Assembly (NCBI GenBank): GCA_030150085.1
Contig: JASLGJ010000346.1
Location: 1 to 6,434 of the forward strand
Origin: Candidatus Elarobacter sp.
GTDB taxonomy: Bacteria > Vulcanimicrobiota > Vulcanimicrobiia > Vulcanimicrobiales > Vulcanimicrobiaceae
Direction of reading: 5' to 3'
Length of the DNA: 6,434 nt
How positions within the stretch are numbered: position 1 is the stretch's first letter; each line of letters opens with the position of its first letter. Shown one piece after another: positions 1 to 5,284 of this stretch. The notes under the pieces are model-generated. The model saw only the letters and a list, made by a program, of their open reading frames with translations, did not search any database and was not told where the DNA came from. The translations under genes and the position numbers were made by a program.

Positions 1-2
1 GC

Positions 3-386
3 CCGTACGACCTGGCGGCCGAGCTGGGCGGCGAGAGCAGCGCCGACGTGATGCTGCCGCACCGCGCGCGCGTGCTGGTCGCCGCGCGCGCCGCCGGGCG
101 CTGGGCGATCGACGGCCCCTCGCGCGAGTACGGCGACCCCGCGATTCCCGCCCGCGACGCCGAGCACGCGCGCCGGCTGGGCTACGACGGTAAGCTGCTC
201 ATCCACCCCGCCCAGCTCGCCCCGGTGCGCGCCGCCTTCGCGCCCTCGCCCGCCGAGGTCGCCTACGCCGAGCGCGTCGTCGCCGCCGCCGCGGCGTCCT
301 CGCCCGCGGTGCTCGACGGCACGATGATCGACGCTCCGATCCTCACCGCCGCCCAGCGCGTGCTGCGCCGCGCGCGCCCCAGCTAG
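3..386 (+). CDS. CitE-type CoA-ester lyase (HpcH/HpaI aldolase family), C-terminal part
   Basis: This is the 3' end of a gene that starts before the window; 127 residues and a TAG stop (384-386) are visible. The family cleaves or forms acyl-CoA esters such as citramalyl-, malyl- or citryl-CoA in a Mg-dependent TIM barrel. Seen here: the PYDLAAELG segment at the left edge, matching the family's G-x-x-D-x-A-x-x-LG strand with a metal-binding Asp; then AARAAG, AIDGPS, the DAEHARRLGYDGKLLIHPAQ block (the GK-x-x-IHP-x-Q signature), and an ending with MIDAPI. The frame runs unbroken to the edge, so this is a truncation by the window and not a broken gene. The exact substrate cannot be told because the N-terminal catalytic part is missing. 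A CaiB-type CoA-transferase lies convergently downstream (1712-2911), a common metabolic partner of such lyases. Confidence 0.85.
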   Translation, partial: PYDLAAELGGESSADVMLPHRARVLVAARAAGRWAIDGPSREYGDPAIPARDAEHARRLGYDGKLLIHPAQLAPVRAAFAPSPAEVAYAERVVAAAAASSPAVLDGTMIDAPILTAAQRVLRRARPS

Positions 387-432
387 CCGCGCTCTCGCTC
401 CCGCTGCGCCAGCCTGCTGGCACACCAGCCGC

Positions 433-459
433 CTACGCTCTCCGAGGGAGGCTGCGTAG
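433..459 (+). promoter_or_regulatory. Hairpin covering the ribosome binding site of the XRE gene
   Basis: CTACGC (433-438) is the perfect reverse complement of GCGTAG (454-459). Inside this arm pair, CTCC (440-443) can pair with GGAG (447-450) around a GAG loop. The inner stem therefore hides most of the Shine-Dalgarno GAGGGAGG (444-451), which lies 9 bases before ATG 461. There is no T-run after the stem, so it does not look like a terminator for the upstream lyase gene. It could lower translation of the regulator, or act as a DNA operator for it. The pairing is visible; the regulatory role is inferred. Confidence 0.45.
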
Positions 460-460
460 T

Positions 461-793
461 ATGCTGCTGCGGAATACTTCACTCATGGCTACGGAAGAGT
501 CGTTCGGCAAGCGGTTGCGGCGCTTGAGGCTGGCTCGCGGCTTGCGCGTGCTCGACGTGGCGTACGCCGCCGGCATCACCGAAGGCGCGATTCGCCAGAT
601 GGAAGCGGGGCAGACGAAAGGCGCCAGCCTCATCGTCGGGCTCCGCCTGGCCAAGATGCTCGGGGTCTCGCCCGAGTATCTCGCCTCGGGAACCGACGAC
701 AGCCCGAACGACCAGGGTCTCACGCGCGTGATCCTCGGAAGATTGGAGGACCACGAGCGCCGCTTGGGCACGCTCGAAAGCGATCGATCGTAG
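461..793 (+). CDS. XRE-family HTH transcriptional regulator, small
   Basis: A 110-residue DNA-binding protein of the XRE/Cro-CI type. The helix-turn-helix domain spans about residues 14-78: FGKRLRRLRLARG, then LDVAYAAGIT and the recognition helix EGAIRQMEAG, then the usual LAKMLGVSPEYLASG ending. The remaining 30 residues hold a short charged helix (LTRVILGRLEDHERRLGTLE) that may form a dimer coiled coil; there is no ligand-binding or peptidase domain. ATG 461 is chosen because GAGGGAGG (444-451) precedes it at good spacing; ATG 485, starting MATEESFG, is a plausible alternative that removes eight unconserved residues. It lies 74 bases after the lyase gene on the same strand and 247 bases before the toxin gene. 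The target is unknown; self-regulation or control of neighbouring genes are the usual roles of such proteins. Confidence 0.88.
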   Translation: MLLRNTSLMATEESFGKRLRRLRLARGLRVLDVAYAAGITEGAIRQMEAGQTKGASLIVGLRLAKMLGVSPEYLASGTDDSPNDQGLTRVILGRLEDHERRLGTLESDRS

Positions 794-863
794 TCTACTG
801 CGCCCGGTGGTGCGCCTGAACCACGCCACGACGAGGGTTTCCAACCATTCCCGACAGAGTGCT

Positions 864-884
864 GTAGCGGAAGGTAATCGCTAC
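864..884. repeat. Inverted repeat, 6-base arms, in non-coding stretch
   Basis: GTAGCG (864-869) and CGCTAC (879-884) are perfect reverse complements separated by 9 bases. A second small dyad follows, GTGA (891-894) with TCAC (899-902). Both lie in the 247-base gap between the XRE gene and the toxin gene. No T-run follows, so an intrinsic terminator is not supported. An operator, possibly for the XRE protein, or part of a structured transcript are the options. Confidence 0.4.
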
Positions 885-902
885 GAAACTGTGAATTATC
901 AC

Positions 903-958
903 GCGAAAGCATGCTACGGTCACGGGCGCACCGTCCCGGGCCGGGAGCATGCGAAAGC
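903..958. repeat. Repeated GCGAAAGC / AGCATGC units around a stem-forming core
   Basis: GCGAAAGC occurs at 903-910 and again at 951-958. AGCATGC occurs at 908-914 and 946-952; the self-complementary GCATGC cores can pair with one another. Between them are ACGGT (916-920) with ACCGT (930-934), and the 13-base palindrome TCCCGGGCCGGGA (934-946). The whole can fold as an outer stem with two inner stems. It lies just upstream of the toxin promoter and is not explained by any coding frame. It could be a small RNA, an operator array or a recombination remnant; none is proven. Confidence 0.4.
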
Positions 959-998
959 GACGAAATGATGGATTGGGCCTCTCGCTGGTTGCCTCGGT

Positions 999-1022
999 CG
1001 TTGACGCACTCCGTTTTCAACG
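999..1022. promoter_or_regulatory. Putative operator of the toxin-antitoxin operon
   Basis: CGTTGA (999-1004) and TCAACG (1017-1022) form a perfect 6-base inverted repeat with a 12-base spacer. The left arm overlaps the -35 box and the right arm ends directly against the -10 box. A dimeric HTH protein bound here would block RNA polymerase. Type II antitoxins commonly repress their own promoter in this way, so the HTH antitoxin at 1294-1710 is the likeliest binder (inference); the XRE protein is an alternative. Confidence 0.55.
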
Positions 1023-1028
1023 TACAAT
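1001..1028 (+). promoter_or_regulatory. Sigma70-like promoter of the toxin-antitoxin operon
   Basis: TTGACG (1001-1006) matches the -35 consensus at five of six positions and TACAAT (1023-1028) matches the -10 consensus at five of six, with a 16-base spacer. It stands out in very GC-rich DNA. Transcription should start near 1034-1036, only about 5-7 bases before ATG 1041, so the toxin mRNA would be nearly leaderless. Confidence 0.65.
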
Positions 1029-1040
1029 AGCAGAGCGCGC

Positions 1041-1343
1041 ATGGGCGACCATGTGGACGACCGTTTCGAGTGGGACGTCGGCAAGAGCGAGCGGTGCTTG
1101 GCGGAACGGGGCTTCGACTTCGCGTTCGCGAGCCGGGTCTTCGACTTCGAGCCGTACTACGAGGAAGCGGACGAGCGGGAGCGCGGCGAGGAGCGGTATT
1201 GGTGCGTAGGTCTCATCGAGGGCGGGTTCTTCACCGTGGTCTACACGCCGCGCGGCCTCCGCAAGCGCATCATCAGCGCTTGGCAGTCGGACGATGACGA
1301 AATCCTCCGGTTCGCCGATCACGCCGGGCTCGGGACCCAATAG
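1041..1343 (+). CDS. BrnT-family toxin (DUF497), toxin of a type II toxin-antitoxin pair
   Basis: A 100-residue protein of the BrnT family, small RelE-fold ribonucleases that inhibit translation and are neutralised by the antitoxin encoded next door. Seen: FEWDVGK near the N-terminus (residues 9-15), ERGFDFAFASRVF (22-34), the acidic ADERERGEERYWCVG stretch, and the C-terminal VVYTPRGLRKRIISA (66-80), the family's VVYT-x-RG...RIISAR block. After ISA there is Trp 81 instead of the usual Arg, and the tail lacks the common RRE-type basic end, so catalytic strength is uncertain. ATG 1041 has no clear Shine-Dalgarno; GTG 1053, four codons in, is an alternative giving a more typical N-terminus. Promoter and operator lie directly upstream. 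The end overlaps the antitoxin start by 50 bases. Confidence 0.83.
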   Translation: MGDHVDDRFEWDVGKSERCLAERGFDFAFASRVFDFEPYYEEADERERGEERYWCVGLIEGGFFTVVYTPRGLRKRIISAWQSDDDEILRFADHAGLGTQ

Positions 1344-1710
1344 AGGCCGTGCCGACTGGGAGAAGCTCCGCGCGCAGTCGCGAGAGGACGTCAACCGGAT
1401 CGCGCGCGAGCAGCGAGCCGAGCTGGCACTGCCCGAACGCCCGCCGGCGGCTCGCGTCCGCGTGAGCACCGTTCCGGACGTGCGGGCGATCAGGGAGAGG
1501 CTCGGCCTTTCGCAAGCCGCCTTCGCAGCGCGCTTCCACCTGCGCGAACGGACGGTGCAGCAGTGGGAGCAGGGCCGCGCCGTGCCGGACCAGCCCGCAC
1601 GCGTGCTGCTGCGCGCGATCGAGCGCTATCCCGACGCGATCGCGCAGGCCGCGGCGGCGGCCGAGAACGACGAGCGGCCTGCTTCCCCGGAAGACGGCCG
1701 CACGTCGTAG
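1294..1710 (+). CDS. HTH-domain antitoxin paired with the BrnT-type toxin
   Basis: A 138-residue protein with two parts. Residues about 20-50 ([18 protein letters not shown]) are a charged helical segment, as seen in antitoxins that wrap the toxin. Residues about 62-112 form a compact XRE/NadS-like helix-turn-helix: [20 protein letters not shown], then [20 protein letters not shown] and [12 protein letters not shown]. The SQAAFA...TVQQWEQGR pattern is typical of HTH antitoxins partnered with RelE- or BrnT-like toxins. Canonical BrnA is a ribbon-helix-helix protein, so this is a hybrid-type pairing. ATG 1294 is the only reasonable start, because no other ATG, GTG or TTG codon precedes the conserved region; it lies inside the toxin gene in another frame, indicating coupled translation. 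The Ala- and Glu-rich tail is probably disordered. The protein likely neutralises the toxin and represses the promoter at 1001-1028. Confidence 0.85.
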   Translation: MTKSSGSPITPGSGPNRGRADWEKLRAQSREDVNRIAREQRAELALPERPPAARVRVSTVPDVRAIRERLGLSQAAFAARFHLRERTVQQWEQGRAVPDQPARVLLRAIERYPDAIAQAAAAAENDERPASPEDGRTS

Positions 1711-1711
1711 A

Positions 1712-2911
1712 TCAGCCGAGCGCGCCCTCCGCGCGCAGCGCGGCGATGCGCTCGCCGTCGTAACCGAGCAGCTCGCGCAGCACGCTCTCGGTGTCCTCGC
1801 CCAGCTGCGGCGCGCGGCGGTGCGCGGCGGGCGGCTCGCCGACCCGCACCGGGCTCGCGATCCAGCTCGCGCTGCCGAAGGCGGGGTGCTCGGTGCGCGC
1901 GATCAGGCCGCGCGCGCCCGTCTGCGGATCGGCCAGCGCCGCGCGGACCTCGTTGACCGGGCCGCAGGGGACGCCGGCCGCGCTCAGCGCCGCGATCCAC
2001 TCCGCGGTCGAGCGCGTGGCCAGCACGTCCTGCAATGCCGCGACGACCACGGCGCGGTTCGCGCGCCGCGCCGCGAAACCGGCGAAGCGCGGGTCGGCGC
2101 GCACGTGCGCGAGGCCGAGCACGTCGACCAGGCGCTGCCAGAACTTCTCCTTCGCGCACACCACCACGATCCAGCCGTCGGCGGTGCGGAAGTTCTGGAA
2201 CGGCACGATCGAGGGGTGCGCGGAGCACGCCAGGCGCTCGGGCTCGTACGCGCCGCCGGGCGCGAGCGTCCAGGCCGCGACGTAGGTCAGCATGTTCATC
2301 GCGGTGTCGAACAGCGAGGTGTCGCAGTCGCAGCCGACCCCGTCGCGGCGCGCGGCGTGGACCGCCGCCAGCAGCGCCAGCGCCGCCACCAGCCCGCCGC
2401 TGTAGTCGACCACCGACAGCCCGGACTTGGTCGGCGGGCCGGCCGGGTCGCCGGTCAGCGCCTGCCAGCCCGCGATCCCCTGCAGGATGTAGTCGTAGGC
2501 CGGCTCGGCGCGGCGCGGGCCGGTCATCCCGAAGCCCGAGAGCGAGACGCACACCACGCGCGGGTTGATCGCGGCCAGGTCGGCGTAGCGCAGGCCGAGC
2601 CGCTCGGGCATGTCGCCGCGCAGGTTCGAGTACACCGCGTCGCTGCGCCGCACCAGGTCGTGGAACACCGCCCGCCCGCCGGGGCTCGCGAGGTCGAGCG
2701 CGACGCTGCGCTTGTCGTGGTTGAAGGTCTCGAAGAACAGGCTGTCCGTGCCCTGCTGGTAGGGCGGCACCGCGCGCCCGACGTCGCCGCCCGAGCGCGG
2801 GTCCTCGATCTTGATCACGTCGGCGCCCAGCTCGGCCAGGTGCACCGAGCCGAACGGCCCGGCCCCGTACTGTTCGATGGCGACGATGCGCACGTCGGCG
2901 AGCGGTCTCAT
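1712..2911 (-). CDS. Family III CoA-transferase (CaiB/BaiF type)
   Basis: A full-length 399-residue enzyme moving CoA between carboxylic acids through an aspartyl-CoA intermediate, in the cytoplasm. Seen: the N-terminal block [19 protein letters not shown] and [15 protein letters not shown] with GGDVGR, then [34 protein letters not shown], and [10 protein letters not shown], whose Asp 202 corresponds to the catalytic Asp of formyl-CoA transferase. The C-terminal part keeps [10 protein letters not shown] and the closing [15 protein letters not shown]. Length and motifs are those of an intact enzyme; the acid substrate cannot be read from the sequence. ATG 2911 overlaps the stop of the upstream enolpyruvyl transferase gene as ATGA, so translation is probably coupled. 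The gene ends one base from the convergent antitoxin stop. This subtype is widespread in catabolic loci, often with CitE-type lyases, so its link to the upstream tailoring genes may be secondary. Confidence 0.93.
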   Translation of the reverse strand: MRPLADVRIVAIEQYGAGPFGSVHLAELGADVIKIEDPRSGGDVGRAVPPYQQGTDSLFFETFNHDKRSVALDLASPGGRAVFHDLVRRSDAVYSNLRGDMPERLGLRYADLAAINPRVVCVSLSGFGMTGPRRAEPAYDYILQGIAGWQALTGDPAGPPTKSGLSVVDYSGGLVAALALLAAVHAARRDGVGCDCDTSLFDTAMNMLTYVAAWTLAPGGAYEPERLACSAHPSIVPFQNFRTADGWIVVVCAKEKFWQRLVDVLGLAHVRADPRFAGFAARRANRAVVVAALQDVLATRSTAEWIAALSAAGVPCGPVNEVRAALADPQTGARGLIARTEHPAFGSASWIASPVRVGEPPAAHRRAPQLGEDTESVLRELLGYDGERIAALRAEGALG

Positions 2912-4218
2912 TCCCGCCCGCTCGCGGGCGCCAGCGCCGCTCCGAGACCGGCCAGCTTGCTCGGCAAGCGCGCGTACCCGCGGTGGAGGTGCGCGAGACC
3001 GCTGATGCGCGTCTCTCCCGGGACGGCGAGCGCCGCGAGCAGCGACACCGCCGCCGCGCGCGTATCGGTCGGGGCGAGCCGCCGTCCGCGCAGGTACGGC
3101 CGGCGCGGCCGGATGGAGACGGTGGGCACGCTCACGGTGAGGTCGGCGCCGAGCGCGGTCAAGCAGTCGGCGTAGGCGAAGCGATGGTGCCAGACCCGGT
3201 CGGTGACGCTCGACGCCCCGTCGGCCCCGGTCAGCATGAGCGTGAAGAACGGGTGGTTGTCGGTCGATACGCCGCGCACGTTGGCTTCGACGTGCGCGGC
3301 TTGCGGAACCCGCGGCGCCGACACGGTCAGGCCGTCGTCGCGCCACGCCAGCTCGATCCCCATCGCGGCGAAGACCGGCGCCTCGTAGCGCAGCGCTTCC
3401 CTGACCGGTTCGGTGTCGAACGGCCCGATCGTCAGGCGCGACCCGGTGAAGACCGCGGCGCTGATCCAGGTCATCACCTCGGTCGGATCGGCCATGACCG
3501 TGTGCGCGACGGGGCGGCCGGTCCGCAGCGGGCGCGTCACCAGCCAGCCGTCGGGCGTCCGCTCGACCGCCGCGCCGGCGGCCCGCGCGAACCGGATCAA
3601 GTCGCCCGCGGCCTCCTTGTCGTGCGGGTTTCGGATGAGCGTCGCCGAGGGCGACTGGAGCGCCGCGAGGAGGGCGGTTTTCGTCGCGCCCGAGACCAGC
3701 GGCCCGGACAGGAGCGAACGGTCGTCCGACCAGGCCATGATGTCGATCGTGTCGGCGCGCAGCGGGCCGGCCGTTCCGGTGATGCTGCCGTCGGCGTTCT
3801 CCTCGAACCGGGCGCCGAACGCGGCGAGCACCTCGATGACGTGCGCGGACGGCCGCGCGCCGCCGTGGTCGCGGTGGCCGATCGCGTCGCCGCCCGAGCC
3901 GGAGAACGTGACCCGGCCGAAGCGGCCCAGCAGCGCCGGGACGAGGTACAGCGAGCCGTGGATGGCGCGGCTCAGGGCCGCCGGCACGACCCAGCCGTGC
4001 AGCGGCGCGGTGTCGATGGTGACGCCGCCGGGGTCGTGCGACACCTCGGCGCCGAGCGCCGCGGCGATGGCGAGCAGCACGTCGATCTCCGTCGAGCGCG
4101 GGACGTTGGCCAGGCGAACGGTGCTCGCCGCCGCGATCGCCGCGGCGAACGACAGCACCATGGCGTGCTTGTAGCCGTCGGGCGCGACCGAGCCGGCCAG
4201 CGGCATCCCGCCGCGCAC
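2908..4218 (-). CDS. MurA/EPSP-synthase-fold enolpyruvyl transferase homolog, probably specialised
   Basis: A roughly 436-residue homolog of UDP-GlcNAc 1-carboxyvinyltransferase (MurA, about 420 residues), which moves enolpyruvate from phosphoenolpyruvate to a hydroxyl group. Matches numbered from GTG 4218: RGG-x-PLAGSV (2-11), GYKHA with Lys 17 at the MurA Lys22 position, Arg 84 in [25 protein letters not shown] with Asp 111 at the Cys115 position, [12 protein letters not shown] (177-188), STDNHPF with Asp 320 at Asp305, DTRAAA (385-390), and LHRGYARL with Arg 413 at Arg397. Differences: MurA's Asn23 is His 18, and the loop after GGDAIG reads HRDHGGARP, unlike the UDP-sugar loop, so the acceptor may not be UDP-GlcNAc. 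Asp at the Cys115 position is known from fosfomycin-insensitive MurA proteins. The start is uncertain: GTG 4218 gives a near-standard length with AGGA ten bases upstream; TTG 4281 would overlap the oxygenase stop and add 21 residues; ATG 4206 is too late. It sits between the oxygenase and the CoA-transferase. Confidence 0.83.
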   Translation of the reverse strand: MRGGMPLAGSVAPDGYKHAMVLSFAAAIAAASTVRLANVPRSTEIDVLLAIAAALGAEVSHDPGGVTIDTAPLHGWVVPAALSRAIHGSLYLVPALLGRFGRVTFSGSGGDAIGHRDHGGARPSAHVIEVLAAFGARFEENADGSITGTAGPLRADTIDIMAWSDDRSLLSGPLVSGATKTALLAALQSPSATLIRNPHDKEAAGDLIRFARAAGAAVERTPDGWLVTRPLRTGRPVAHTVMADPTEVMTWISAAVFTGSRLTIGPFDTEPVREALRYEAPVFAAMGIELAWRDDGLTVSAPRVPQAAHVEANVRGVSTDNHPFFTLMLTGADGASSVTDRVWHHRFAYADCLTALGADLTVSVPTVSIRPRRPYLRGRRLAPTDTRAAAVSLLAALAVPGETRISGLAHLHRGYARLPSKLAGLGAALAPASGRE

Positions 4219-4271
4219 CGTCAGCGCATCCTGCCGGTCGATGTCCGGCCGCTGCGCGCTCGACCCGGGCG

Positions 4272-4982
4272 TCAGGCCCAAAACCAGACGTGCAGCGAAC
4301 GGCGCGCGGCGGCGGCGGGCGCGAGCGGCAGCGTGCCGTGCCACAGCGCCCCCCGGTGAACGAGCACGACCGACGCGTTGGAAAGCGGCACGATCTCGGC
4401 GACGACCGACTCGATGTCGCGCGTTCGGAGGATGCGCAGGCAGCCGCCCCAGCGCGCATCCCATTCGGGGTTGAAGTAGAAGATGTGGCTCACCGCCCGC
4501 CGCCCGAGATCGCGGTGCGCGTGATACCACGACCCGGGCTCACCGACCTCGAGATCCGCCTGGAGCGGCGCGCGCGAGAGATCCAAGCCCGCGATCCAGC
4601 CGATCGCGCTGCGGTAGTCGAACGAGAGCAGCTGTTCGGCGAAGGCGTTCCACACCGGGGCGAGCGACTCGCGCTCGACGACCGCCGACGTGCCGGCGTC
4701 CGGTGACGGCACGCGGTCGTCGTCGCGCAGATAGCCCGCGAGGGCGGGGTCGAGCGAACGCAAGAGCGGCCGGGAGCTCGTTCGAAAACGGCCGTCGCCT
4801 CGCCCGGCGATCTCCGCCAGGCGGCGCTGCAGGGACCAGCCGAATCCCGTCGTCGGAAACTGGCGCGTCAGCGCGTCGGCGTCGGATGGCGAGCGAAAGC
4901 TCCGCGCGACGTGCGCCCAGCCTCCCGGACCGCCTCGAACCGTGACCGACCGCAGCGTGTCGAAGTCGAGAACCGCTGCCAC
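4272..4982 (-). CDS. 2-oxoglutarate/Fe(II)-dependent oxygenase (prolyl-4-hydroxylase-like)
   Basis: A 236-residue double-stranded beta-helix oxygenase that would hydroxylate or otherwise oxidise a substrate using O2, 2-oxoglutarate and Fe(II). The C-terminal half shows the iron triad: His 156 and Asp 158 in WYHAHRD, followed by the typical HIFYFNPEWDARWGGCLRI strand region, then His 215 in LWHGTLPL, and Arg 228 in RRSLHVWF, which would hold 2-oxoglutarate. The N-terminal half (residues 1-140) has no motif I recognise and probably sets substrate specificity. The start is GTG 4982 with only a weak GGCGG-like site, 15 bases after the stop of the small protein gene; both lie in the same frame, separated by a single TAG. 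Translation is probably coupled to the upstream gene. Closeness to a small peptide-like gene suggests that peptide or a derived metabolite as substrate (inference). Confidence 0.85.
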   Translation of the reverse strand: MAAVLDFDTLRSVTVRGGPGGWAHVARSFRSPSDADALTRQFPTTGFGWSLQRRLAEIAGRGDGRFRTSSRPLLRSLDPALAGYLRDDDRVPSPDAGTSAVVERESLAPVWNAFAEQLLSFDYRSAIGWIAGLDLSRAPLQADLEVGEPGSWYHAHRDLGRRAVSHIFYFNPEWDARWGGCLRILRTRDIESVVAEIVPLSNASVVLVHRGALWHGTLPLAPAAAARRSLHVWFWA

Positions 4983-4997
4983 CCGCCGGGGAAGAAG

Positions 4998-5213
4998 CTA
5001 CCAGGCGATCCGCATCTGCCGCACGTGGCGCTGATCGAGCCCGAGCGCGAGGAGCGCGTCGGAATCTCCCGCAAGGAGGGCGTTGCGCTGGTCGTCCGAG
5101 AGGTCGTAGCCCTGCATGACGGCGGCCGGGTCTTGGCCAAACCGCACCTGCAGCTCCGTGTCCTTGAAGAGATCGTCGAGAAGGTCGTTGATGTCGCGCG
5201 TGGTCGTGTTCAT
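4998..5213 (-). CDS. Small LigA/Nif11-like protein, candidate precursor or carrier peptide
   Basis: A 71-residue, largely acidic, helical protein that leads the operon. Pattern: an N-terminal helix INDLLDDLFKDTELQVRF, then QDPAAVMQGYDLSDDQRNALLAGD, and DALLALGLD. The RF..DP.AVM..Y.LS..QR.ALLAGD...L..LG layout resembles the small LigA-like domain and also the Nif11/NHLP leader-type helical peptides found beside peptide-modifying enzymes. The last 13 residues, LDQRHVRQMRIAW, are less helix-domain-like, turn basic, and end in the only Trp of the protein. There is no GG cleavage motif, signal peptide or Cys. ATG 5213 is preferred over TTG 5234 because GGAGG (5220-5224, complement) sits 6 bases upstream. 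The next gene, an oxygenase, starts 15 bases after the TAG. A role as substrate, leader or carrier for the neighbouring enzymes is inferred; an ordinary LigA-like accessory protein is possible. Confidence 0.75.
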   Translation of the reverse strand: MNTTTRDINDLLDDLFKDTELQVRFGQDPAAVMQGYDLSDDQRNALLAGDSDALLALGLDQRHVRQMRIAW

Positions 5214-5219
5214 CGGCTG

Positions 5220-5224
5220 CCTCC
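5220..5224 (-). promoter_or_regulatory. Shine-Dalgarno site of the small protein gene
   Basis: On the minus strand GGAGG lies 6 bases before ATG 5213. It is the clearest ribosome binding site of the minus-strand operon and decides the start at 5213 rather than TTG 5234, whose position lies upstream of it. The downstream genes have weaker sites, which suggests strong first-gene translation and coupling afterwards. Confidence 0.7.
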
Positions 5225-5244
5225 GGCGGACCAACTCCGTGCTG

Positions 5245-5267
5245 GTACGGTTGCCCTGGTGACGTAC
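5245..5267. promoter_or_regulatory. Inverted repeat in the divergent promoter region
   Basis: GTACG (5245-5249) and CGTAC (5263-5267) are reverse complements with a 13-base spacer, 18 bases centre to centre, in the 71-base gap between the two divergent genes. The position suits an operator controlling both directions. Promoter boxes are weak: TTGCCC (5251-5256) with the AT-rich ATTTTAG (5271-5277) for the + strand, and TAAAAT (complement of 5271-5276) for the minus strand. The binding protein is unknown. Confidence 0.35.
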
Positions 5268-5284
5268 ACGATTTTAGGACTCCG

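Noticed and set aside
415..428. Small stem GCTGG-CACA-CCAGC after the lyase gene, considered as a terminator
   Set aside because: Only five base pairs and no T-run follows; too weak to call a terminator.
799..824. GGTGGT...ACCAC dyad after the XRE gene, considered as a terminator
   Set aside because: The stem is short and interrupted, and no T-run follows.
1820..3175. 451-codon + strand frame opposite the CoA-transferase gene
   Set aside because: It is an antisense shadow of a well-supported gene in GC-rich DNA; the translation is low-complexity Arg/Ala/Gly with no recognisable domain.
2983..4359. 458-codon + strand frame opposite the enolpyruvyl transferase gene
   Set aside because: Same reason: a GC-driven antisense frame with Arg-rich composition and no motifs.
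2912..4459. Long minus-strand frame continuing upstream from the CoA-transferase, suggesting a 915-residue protein
   Set aside because: The upstream half is Arg- and Ala-rich, shows no family motif, and overlaps the enolpyruvyl transferase gene, whose frame carries clear MurA motifs. The conserved CoA-transferase N-terminus begins at 2911.
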